This document shows positions 6,509 through 12,416 of a stretch of 12,416 nt of DNA, in pieces. The position numbers and the translations under genes are program-made. The DNA lies in the NCBI GenBank assembly GCA_021806765.1, contig JAJZQR010000153.1, positions 1 to 12,416 of the forward strand. The letters are read 5' to 3'. Within the stretch, counting starts at the first letter, position 1; each line of letters opens with the position of its first letter. The notes below the pieces were generated by a model. It was not told the origin of the DNA. It did not search any database and was given only the letters and a program-made list of their open reading frames with translations. The DNA is from Chloroflexota bacterium (GTDB lineage Bacteria; Chloroflexota; UBA6077).

Positions 6509-8031
6509 TCAGGGGCGAGCTATCTGCTCCTCCTCCTTCGCCGCGCGGCGAGCCGTGAAGCCCCTCCAGAGCGGCAGCAGCAGGGCCAGTATGGAGAAAA
6601 GCATCGCGACGCCGCTGACCGGCCGGGTGAAGAACACCGTCCAGTCGTTGTGGTAGGAGATCATGGTGGTCATGAAGTTCCGCTCGGCCAGGGGACCCAG
6701 GATCAGCCCCAGCACCAGCGGCGCTATGGGGTAGTTGAACTTCCGCATGAAGTACCCACGATCCCGGATCCCGCCATGATCCACACGTCCGACATGCTGC
6801 ACCGGAGGGCGTAGGCGCCGATGAAGCAGAAGACCAGGATGAAGGCGGCGATCACCGGCTCGGGCATCTGCAGCACCTTCACGAAGAAGCGTATCGACAG
6901 CAGCCCGAGGAACAGCATCAGGATGTTCGCCACGTACTGGGCGGCAAAGATGGTGTATACCATGCCGGCGCTGGTGGTGAAGATCTGAGGCCCCGGCTGG
7001 ATGCCGTGGAGCAGGAAGGCCCCCATCATCACGGCAGCGGCCCCACTGCCCGGGATGCCCAGGGTAAGCAGGGGGATCAGGGCGCCTCCCGTGGCGGCAT
7101 TGGCGGCGCAGTTGGGGGCCGCGATGCCCTCCGGAGCGCCGGTCCCCAACTCCTTTCCCTTCTTGGAGTACTGTCTCTCCACGCCGTAGGAGACGAAAGC
7201 GGCCACCGTGGCCCCGGCCCCGGGGATTGCCCCGATGATCGTCCCGATGCCGAAGGATCGGAGCAGAGGCGCCCACATCCTCGCCATCTCCCGCACCCCC
7301 GGCAGGGCGGCCGCGGCTCTCCCCAGCGCGGCGACGCTCTCGAAGGGGAAGCGTTGCTCCAGCCGATCCAGCACCTCCCCCATGGCGTAGACCCCGATCA
7401 TCACCGTAAGGAAGTCGATCCCGTCCCGCAGGATGGGGGAGCCGAAGGTGAATCGCTCCGAGCCGCTGACGTCGTCGATTCCCACCGTCGCCAGCAGCAG
7501 GCCGATGAAGAGGGAGATCAAGGCTCCCCGCACCGAGCCGGTGCCCAGCACTGTGACGCTGGTGAGGCCGAAGAAGACGATGGCAAAGAACTCGGGGGAC
7601 GAGAAGCTGAGAGCCACCTGGGCGAAGGGCGGGGAGAAGAAGGTGAGCACCAAGGCGCTCAGGATCCCGCCGATCACCGAGGAGAGGGTCGCTATCCCCA
7701 GCGCCTTGGCGGCCTGGCCCTTTCGAGCCATGGGATAGCCGTCCCACAGGGTGGGAACGTTCATGGGGTCGCCGGGTATGTTGAAGAGGATGGCCGTGAT
7801 GGACCCCCCGTACACTCCCCCATGGTAACAGGCGGTCATCAGCAGGATGGCGGAGGTGGTGTCCATGGTGTAGGTGAAGGGCAGCATCAGGACCACGGCC
7901 ATCACCATGGTGACCCCGGGGAGAGCCCCTGCGATGAGACCCACCACGAGGCCGACGAAGATCAGTCCGAAGTTGAGGGGGGTCATGGAGTTGACGAAGC
8001 CAACTCCCAGGTACTGCAGCGTTTCCAACAT
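6509..8031 (-). pseudogene. tctA: Tripartite tricarboxylate transporter large permease TctA, frameshifted near the 3' end
   Basis: TctA is the 12-helix-class permease subunit of the TTT secondary transporters. From the ATG at 8031 (GAGGTGA just upstream) the frame runs 435 codons to a stop at 6724. It carries the family motifs GLVVGLIAGALPGVT, YHGGVYGGSITAILFNIPGDP and, in the second half, AIPGAGATVAAFVSYG and PLLTLGIPGSGAAAV. After residue ~425 (GSGIVG) it reads nine unrelated residues and stops. The lost end, YFMRKFNYPIAPLVLGLILG onward, is found in the adjacent frame down to the stop at 6509. Joined, the product is about 507 residues, the normal TctA length, so one base is missing in a C run at 6755-6757. 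The gene begins 9 nt after tctB. Either it is a recent inactivating mutation or a read/assembly error; everything else is intact. Confidence 0.85.
6754..6758 (-). other. Frameshift position in tctA
   Basis: On the minus strand the sequence reads ATC GTG GGT ACT, while family sequence needs ATC GTG GGG TAC TTC. Restoring one G (one C in the plus-strand run 6755-6757) joins the two frames exactly. There is no X-XXY-YYZ slippery heptamer here, so programmed frameshifting is unlikely. Confidence 0.8.
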
Positions 8032-8040
8032 CGGCTCACC

Positions 8041-8619
8041 TCACGCTATGCGCAGCATCGAGTAGAGCAGGAGGGTGATGCCCTCGAAGGGGGGCAGGCC
8101 CAGGGGCAGCGAGACGTAGACGATCCTCACGAACACCAGCAGCAGGGTGAGGGTTCCCACGGCGGAGATCGCCAGGGCGGCGATGGGCCTGGTGAAGCCG
8201 CCCAACAGCATGAAGGCCACCATGAAGACGAAATTGGCCAGGGGGAACCCCATCACGGTGGCCAGGTTGACGTAAGCCAGGATGACGGCCAGCCCGAGGG
8301 CCATCAACCACCAGACCCTGGGCGTAGCCGCTTCGGGCGCATTGGCCGGGGAGGAGAGCGCTCGACCTCTGGCCTTCCTCGTCTCGACGTAGCAGTCGAC
8401 CGCCGCGGTGATGATCAGCAGCATCAGGATCACCTGAGGCCAGAAGGTCGGGCCGAGGCGCCCCGGGCGAGGCGCGAAGCGGATCTGGGTGCTGAGGAAG
8501 TAGTAGTAGAGAGCGACCAGCAGCACGATGGCCGGCCAGAGGGCCGGGCCGTAGACGTGGAGCCACCTGCCCAGGCGGGATCGCCTGCCGGCCTCCAGAG
8601 ACGATGGGCTTTTCTTCAC
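8041..8619 (-). CDS. tctB: Tripartite tricarboxylate transporter small permease TctB
   Basis: 192 residues from the GTG at 8619, which has GGAGG (8632-8628) at 8-nt spacing. The in-frame GTG at 8628 overlaps that site and is less likely. The protein has four hydrophobic segments: WPAIVLLVALYYYFLS, FWPQVILMLLIITAAV, a central pair around LMALGLAVILAYVNLA and FPLANFVFMVAFMLLGG, and a final IAALAISAVGTLTLLLVFV. A polar loop of ~25 residues (ETRKARGRALSS...) separates the first two from the rest. This is the normal TctB topology. TctB is the poorly conserved small subunit that pairs with TctA in the membrane, so the call rests on topology plus position between tctC and tctA. It is 9 nt from tctA, and its stop codon overlaps the tctA ribosome-binding site. 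Confidence 0.87.
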   Translation of the reverse strand: MKKSPSSLEAGRRSRLGRWLHVYGPALWPAIVLLVALYYYFLSTQIRFAPRPGRLGPTFWPQVILMLLIITAAVDCYVETRKARGRALSSPANAPEAATPRVWWLMALGLAVILAYVNLATVMGFPLANFVFMVAFMLLGGFTRPIAALAISAVGTLTLLLVFVRIVYVSLPLGLPPFEGITLLLYSMLRIA

Positions 8620-8639
8620 GTCTGGCACCTCCAGGGATA

Positions 8640-8693
8640 GGGGAGAAAGCCCGCACCCAGCCCCATCAGGGGGGCCACCAGGGCTTTCTCCCC
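8640..8693. other. Intercistronic stem-loop between tctC and tctB
   Basis: GGGGAGAAAGCCC (8640-8652) and GGGCTTTCTCCCC (8681-8693) form a perfect 13-bp stem. The 28-nt loop contains an inner GCCCC/GGGGGC stem. It fills the gap between the tctC stop (8705) and the tctB ribosome-binding site (8632-8628). No T tract follows on the minus strand. Stem-loops after binding-protein genes often protect the upstream message so the binding protein is made in excess; that is my inference here. Confidence 0.65.
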
Positions 8694-8704
8694 TAGCTTC
8701 TCCG

Positions 8705-9781
8705 CTATTGTGCCTTGAGGCCCAACTGCTTCATGAGGGTGACCGTGGTCGTGTACTCGGCGTCCAGGAAGCTGGTCACCTCGTCCGTGCCCATGAAGCT
8801 GTCCTCCGTCATGTACTGCTCCTTGGCGAAGGCAGCCCAGTCGGGGGTCTGGGTGACCTTCTTGAAGCTGTCGGCGAGCAGCTTGATCCTGGCAGGATCG
8901 GTTCCCTTCTTGGCCACGATGGTGCGGAACTGTGGCAGGAAGATGTCGTATCCCATTTCCTTGGAGGCCGGGACGTCGGGGAAAGCCTCCAGCCGCTTCT
9001 CTCGGAAGATGATCAGCGGCTTGATCTGGTTGTTGGTCAGATACTGCCGGACGTCTCCTGCCTGTTCGTACAGCACTTCGATGTGGCCCCCAAGCAGGGC
9101 CGCGTACCGCTCCCCGGGATTGGGGAAGGGGACTGCCGTCATCTTCACGCCCTTGGAGCCGAAGTAGGCGGTCGTCACCTCGTCCAGGCTTCCCTGGCCC
9201 GTGATCCCGACTCGGAGCTTGTCCGGGTTCGCCTTGGCGTAGCTCTCCAGGTCCTTCCAGCTGTTGAACTGGCCGTCTGCCCTGACGAAGTAGTAGGAGG
9301 GGCAGAGCTGCGCCCGGATGATGGGGGCGAAGTCCTTGTGGGAGTAGGAGGCGCCCCCCGATGCAACGGCGGCGTGGGAGTCGGCGATGTACACGGCTAT
9401 GGAGTAGCCGTCGGCGGGGGCGGCCAGCAGCTTCGCGGCGCCAGTGCCTCCCGTCGCTCCCGCAACGTTGATGACTGGTATGGTGACGCCCAGCTCCTTC
9501 TCGGCCAGGGCGCCCAGCTTCCTGGCCAGCTGGTCGGCGCCACCTCCGGCCCCCCACGGGCAGATGAAGTCTATGGGGCGGGAGGGGTACTTCTCGCCGG
9601 TAGATGCCGCCTTCTCGGGAGCCTTCGTGGGAGCCTCCTTGGCTGCCGCGGCGGGCGTGGGGGCTGCCGTCTGCGGGGTGGGGGTAGGGGCCGCGGGGGC
9701 GGCGCACGCCGCCGCCAGCGCGCACAGCAGGATCGCCATGGACAGCGCGATTCGTGGCCGCACGGTCTCCAAGAGAGCCAT
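8705..9781 (-). CDS. tctC: Tripartite tricarboxylate transporter substrate-binding lipoprotein, TctC/Bug family
   Basis: 358 residues from the ATG at 9781 with GGGAGG 7 nt upstream; a TTG at 9787 is ignored. A signal peptide (R8-x-R10, hydrophobic 11-25) ends in LAAAC, so Cys26 is the likely lipidated residue. A low-complexity linker of Ala, Pro and Thr (27-60) would hold the domain off the membrane, as in single-membrane bacteria. The Bug domain begins at YPSRPIDFICPWGAGGGADQ (65-84), the family's P-x-GG-x-x-D substrate-carboxylate loop. It continues with NVAGATGGTGAAKL, and ends with DAEYTTTVTLMKQLG. Bug proteins bind small carboxylates (citrate, tartrate, aromatic acids, nicotinate and others); the ligand here is unknown. 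It is 37 nt after the ABC ATPase gene and is the only solute-binding protein in the window. Confidence 0.92.
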   Translation of the reverse strand: MALLETVRPRIALSMAILLCALAAACAAPAAPTPTPQTAAPTPAAAAKEAPTKAPEKAASTGEKYPSRPIDFICPWGAGGGADQLARKLGALAEKELGVTIPVINVAGATGGTGAAKLLAAPADGYSIAVYIADSHAAVASGGASYSHKDFAPIIRAQLCPSYYFVRADGQFNSWKDLESYAKANPDKLRVGITGQGSLDEVTTAYFGSKGVKMTAVPFPNPGERYAALLGGHIEVLYEQAGDVRQYLTNNQIKPLIIFREKRLEAFPDVPASKEMGYDIFLPQFRTIVAKKGTDPARIKLLADSFKKVTQTPDWAAFAKEQYMTEDSFMGTDEVTSFLDAEYTTTVTLMKQLGLKAQ

Positions 9782-9818
9782 GAGCAAACCTCCCTTTCGA
9801 AGTGCTGCGAGCTGAGTC

Positions 9819-10586
9819 CTATAGCACCAGATTTGTCGCTTCGGTGATCTCGTGTCGCAACCGTAGAAAGGCGGCGTCGGTGTGCTCGCGAGGACGCGAG
9901 AGATCCACCCTGTAGATCGCCTTCATGTGACCCGGGAGCTTCCCCTCCAGGGTGAAGATGCGGTCGCCCAGGTAGACGGCCTCCTCGATGTTGTTGGTCA
10001 CGAAGATGACGGTTCGCTTCTCCGTCTCCCAGATTCGGGCGGTCTCCTTCTCCATGTGGTAGCGGGTCTGGGCGTCCAGCTGGCCAAAGGGCTCGTCCAA
10101 CAGCATGACCTGGGGATCGTTGACGTAGGCCCGGGCGATGCCGACCCGCTGCTTCATGCCGCCGCTCAACTGGTGAGGATAGGCGTTCTCGAAGCCGCTC
10201 AGCCCCACCAGATCGATGTAGTGCTGGGCCGCCTCGCGCCTCTCCCCCTTGGGGACGCCTCTCAGCTTCGGGCCCATCTCGACGTTGCCCATCACCGTCT
10301 TCCAGGGGAAGAGGGTGTACTTCTGGAACACCAGACCCCTGTCGGGCCCGGGTCCCGTCACCTCCCGGCCATCCAGCAGAACGCGTCCGGTGGAAGGGGT
10401 CTCCAGCCCCGCGATGATCCGGAGAAGGGTGGACTTGCCCGACTGGCCGGGGCCCAGGATCACCACGAACTCGTTCTCCTCCACCGCCAGATCGATGGTG
10501 TCGAGCACGGGAACCCTCTGGGTGCCCTTCTGGATGAACGTCTTGCTGACCCCCTCGCAGACGATCTTGCCCGTCTTCTCCCTCAC
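9819..10586 (-). CDS. ABC transporter ATP-binding protein, nitrate/sulfonate/taurine (SsuB/TauB) type
   Basis: 255 residues from the GTG at 10586. That codon overlaps the upstream permease stop as GTGA and has AGGGAG 5 nt before it, the standard coupled arrangement. ATG codons at 10610 and 10616 are possible longer starts overlapping the permease more. Numbered from the GTG: Walker A GPGQSGKST (45-53), Q-loop Gln88, signature LSGGMKQR (140-147), Walker B VMLLDEP (160-166) and D-loop region. The H-loop is unusual: VTNNIEEAVYLGDR has Asn198 where the family has His in VTHD. The ATPase would energise the two permeases encoded just upstream. The family imports alkanesulfonates, taurine, nitrate, cyanate or thiamine precursors, so substrate is open. 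Confidence 0.92.
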   Translation of the reverse strand: MREKTGKIVCEGVSKTFIQKGTQRVPVLDTIDLAVEENEFVVILGPGQSGKSTLLRIIAGLETPSTGRVLLDGREVTGPGPDRGLVFQKYTLFPWKTVMGNVEMGPKLRGVPKGERREAAQHYIDLVGLSGFENAYPHQLSGGMKQRVGIARAYVNDPQVMLLDEPFGQLDAQTRYHMEKETARIWETEKRTVIFVTNNIEEAVYLGDRIFTLEGKLPGHMKAIYRVDLSRPREHTDAAFLRLRHEITEATNLVL

Positions 10587-11428
10587 TTTATCTCCCTCTT
10601 CCAGGGGCATACCCATCTCTCCGCCCAGCTGACCGAGATGGCGAGCGCCCAGGCCGTCAGGGCAATGACCACCATCCCGCCGATGATCTGGGACGGTCTG
10701 GACAGGTTCATGCCCAGGATGATGAGATAGCCCATTCCATCTCTAGCCCCGACTAGCTCCGCCGCCAGGACGCAGGTCCAGGCGACGCTTAGAGATATCT
10801 GGATGCCGGCGAAGATCGCGGGAAAGGCCGCCGGGAAGGTCACCTCTAACGCCTCCTGGCGGCGGTTGGCGCCCAGCATCCGGATGGCGTCGTACAGCTC
10901 CGGGTCCACCAGCCGGATGCCATTGTAGGCGTTGATGACGCAGGGAACGATGGCGCCGATCACTATGATGAAGACCTTGGAGGCCTCCCCGATGCCGAAC
11001 CAGAGTATGGCCAGGGAGATCCAGGCGATGGGTGGCATCGGCTTCAGGAGGTCGAAGATCGGCTTCACGGCGGAGTTGATGTAGCGGTTGAGGCCCATCA
11101 GCAGCCCCAGGGGCACCCCGATCACCACGCCGATGGCGAAGCCGATCAGCACTCGCTGCAGGCTAGCCTCCAGGTGCCCGAGGAGGGTCTTTCCGGCCAG
11201 CGGGTCCACCATCATGATCCCCAGCCGCTCCAGCACCTCTATCGGCCTTGGCATGAAACCGCTGAAGAGGCGCAGGACGGCGACCAGATCCCACAGCAGG
11301 AGGAAACAGACCAGCGAGATCCCGTAGAGGACGTACCGGTTGAGGAGGGCGGCCGACACCGTGGCCGACAGGCTTCTTCTGTGCCCCCTCGCGGCGAGTC
11401 TGGATCCTGTGTCCGCCACAGCGCTCAT
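10583..11428 (-). CDS. ABC transporter permease, SsuC/TauC-like (BPD_transp_1), second of two
   Basis: 281 residues, ATG at 11428 with AGGAGGT 8 nt upstream. A positively charged N-terminus (~1-30) precedes about six membrane segments. The hallmark block LLKPMPPIAWISLAILWFGI is typical of sulfonate/taurine/nitrate permeases. The cytoplasmic EAA loop that docks on the ATPase is YDAIRMLGANRRQEALEVTF followed by PAAFPAIFAGIQISLS. The stop codon TGA overlaps the ATPase start. The gene begins 6 nt after the first permease ends. The two permeases share the same core motifs but clearly differ in sequence, so they are paralogues likely to form a heterodimeric membrane part rather than a recent duplication. 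Confidence 0.92.
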   Translation of the reverse strand: MSAVADTGSRLAARGHRRSLSATVSAALLNRYVLYGISLVCFLLLWDLVAVLRLFSGFMPRPIEVLERLGIMMVDPLAGKTLLGHLEASLQRVLIGFAIGVVIGVPLGLLMGLNRYINSAVKPIFDLLKPMPPIAWISLAILWFGIGEASKVFIIVIGAIVPCVINAYNGIRLVDPELYDAIRMLGANRRQEALEVTFPAAFPAIFAGIQISLSVAWTCVLAAELVGARDGMGYLIILGMNLSRPSQIIGGMVVIALTAWALAISVSWAERWVCPWKREIK

Positions 11429-11434
11429 GGGTGG

Positions 11435-12229
11435 CTACCTCCTTATACCCGCCAGCAGCCGCCGCTCCACCCGGTCCACTACCACTCCCACGGCCACGCC
11501 GGTCAGCCCCACCATCAGCATCCCCAGGACGACCATCTCTGGCATCGCCAGCCGCCGGCCCATGGTGATCATGAAGCCCAGCCCCGTGTCGGCCGCGATC
11601 AGTTCGGCGGCCACCAGGGCCGTCCAGGAGGCAGCCAGGGCGATCTGCAGACCGCCGAAGACCATGGGCAGGGCCGAGGGGACGCAGATCTGGCGGAAGA
11701 TCTGCCAGTCGGAGGCACCGTAGGTCCGCGCCATCTGGATCAGCGTCGGGTTGGTCATGCGCACCCCGACGAACGAGTTGATGACGCAGGGAACGATGCC
11801 CGAGGCCCAGATGATGAACACCTTGCCGGAGAGGTCGATCCCGAACCAGAAGATGGCCAGGGGGATCCAGGCCACGGGCGGAATGGGGCGGATCATCTCG
11901 AAGATTGGCCGGGCGAGCCCCTCTGCCACGACGAACCAGCCCATCAGCAGCCCCAGGGGGATCCCGATGGCCAGGGCCAGGATGTAGCCGGTCAGCGCCT
12001 CCTCGAGGCTGGTGGCCATGTGCACCGCCAGGACCGCGCCGTCCGGGTTCCGCTGAGTCAGCTTGTCCACGAAGAGGGTCAGGATTTGGGAGGGGGCGGC
12101 CAGCAGTGCCCTGGGAACGAGCCCCACGTCCACGATCAACTCCCAAAGGAGGAAGAAACCGAGCAGGCTGGCGTAGGGCAGATACTTCAGCAGCGGCGAT
12201 TCGGTCGCGGTCTTCTCAGCTATGGCCAT
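11435..12229 (-). CDS. ABC transporter permease, SsuC/TauC-like (BPD_transp_1), first of two
   Basis: 264 residues, ATG at 12229, preceded by a G-rich stretch (GGGGGTAGGGA) acting as a rather close ribosome-binding site. About six membrane segments. The family block IRPIPPVAWIPLAIFWFGID is present, and the EAA loop reads MARTYGASDWQIFRQICVP with SALPMVFGGLQIALAASW after it. It is the first gene of the hybrid transporter operon. No NMT1/TauA/SsuA-type binding protein is encoded between it and the end of the window (187 bases). The stop TAG lies inside the ribosome-binding site of the second permease, indicating coupled translation. The substrate is unknown. Confidence 0.92.
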   Translation of the reverse strand: MAIAEKTATESPLLKYLPYASLLGFFLLWELIVDVGLVPRALLAAPSQILTLFVDKLTQRNPDGAVLAVHMATSLEEALTGYILALAIGIPLGLLMGWFVVAEGLARPIFEMIRPIPPVAWIPLAIFWFGIDLSGKVFIIWASGIVPCVINSFVGVRMTNPTLIQMARTYGASDWQIFRQICVPSALPMVFGGLQIALAASWTALVAAELIAADTGLGFMITMGRRLAMPEMVVLGMLMVGLTGVAVGVVVDRVERRLLAGIRR

Positions 12230-12247
12230 TCCCTACCCCCGGGGAGG

Positions 12248-12279
12248 GGGGCGAAGCACCCCCACAGGTGCTTCGCCCC
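12248..12279. other. Perfect 13-bp hairpin just before the ABC operon
   Basis: GGGGCGAAGCACC (12248-12260) pairs with GGTGCTTCGCCCC (12267-12279) around a 6-nt loop, CCCACA. On the minus strand its base ends 18 nt before the first permease ATG, touching the ribosome-binding region. No T tract follows on either side. It is either the transcript end of an upstream gene outside the window, a leader element of this operon, or a dispersed repeat. Confidence 0.6.
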
Positions 12280-12316
12280 TCAACTCTAAGCAACTGGCCC
12301 CAGATAGTCTGCCCTT

Positions 12317-12392
12317 CGTCACCCCCGCGAAAGCGGGGGTCCAGGACACCACCGCGGGAGGACCCTGGATGCCCGCATTCGCGGGCATGACG
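12317..12392. repeat. Dispersed palindromic repeat, copy 2
   Basis: The first 28 bases (12317-12344) are identical to 4574-4601. A shorter spacer follows, then CTGGATGCCCGC-attc-GCGGGCATGACG (12365-12392). Ends are CGTCA and TGACG as in copy 1. The right hairpin has a different loop and stem base from copy 1. It is in the same orientation as copy 1, about 7.7 kb away. No MITE-type terminal repeats surround this copy. Confidence 0.7.
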
Positions 12393-12416
12393 ACGGATTG
12401 TGCACGCGATCCTAGG

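Noticed and set aside
6754..6758. Programmed ribosomal frameshift in tctA
   Set aside because: No slippery heptamer is present and TctA is not known to use one; a missing base in a homopolymer explains the data.
7006..8640. 544-codon open frame on the plus strand
   Set aside because: Composition is low-complexity (Gly, Gln, Asp, His, Glu) and it runs opposite tctA and tctB, whose family motifs are clear; it is a shadow.
8708..9847. 379-codon open frame on the plus strand
   Set aside because: It is antisense to tctC with no motif of its own and a glycine/arginine-rich tail that mirrors the tctC linker.

Overview
The window is GC-rich and densely coded, with short intergenic gaps that hold many perfect hairpins. 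Gene content (a ComEC C-terminus, a rubrerythrin-VIT1 fusion, a tripartite tricarboxylate transporter whose binding protein is a lipoprotein with a long Pro/Thr/Ala linker, and taurine/sulfonate-type ABC genes) fits an environmental, probably single-membrane bacterium. Chloroflexota is my best guess, but no rRNA or marker gene proves it.

Layout. 1-834 (+) is the 3' part of comEC, cut by the window edge; its metallo-beta-lactamase domain has lost most metal-binding histidines. A hairpin at 846-878 separates it from three minus-strand genes. In transcription order these are an EamA/DMT transporter (4345-3461), an NAD-type isocitrate/isopropylmalate dehydrogenase (3353-2289), and a rubrerythrin-VIT1 iron/manganese handling protein (2162-993) with its own promoter and a terminator-like hairpin.

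4346-4824 is 479 bases without a gene. It holds a likely promoter for the DMT gene, a 63-bp double-hairpin palindrome, and a 202-bp MITE-like element (4527-4728) with 10-bp perfect terminal inverted repeats and an 8-bp flanking direct repeat, TACTGCAC. A second dispersed-type repeat is nested inside the element and recurs at 12317-12392. Two plus-strand genes follow: an alpha/beta hydrolase of the dienelactone hydrolase type (4825-5505) and a TauE/SafE permease (5696-6478) with a good sigma-70-like promoter. Between them lies a perfect 21-bp G/C hairpin.

The remainder (12229 down to 6509) is one tightly packed minus-strand gene set: two ABC permeases, one ABC ATPase, then the tripartite transporter genes tctC, tctB and tctA. 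The ABC part has no binding protein of its own in the window, and the only solute-binding protein is TctC, which makes this an unusual hybrid transport operon. tctA is broken by a -1 frameshift near 6755 that separates the last 81 or so residues; it may be a real mutation or a sequence error in a short homopolymer. A 13-bp hairpin lies between tctC and tctB and another abuts the ribosome-binding region of the first permease. Gene-gene spacing (9 nt, a 4-nt GTGA overlap, 6 nt) supports co-expression. No tRNA, rRNA, CRISPR array or complete transposase gene was seen.
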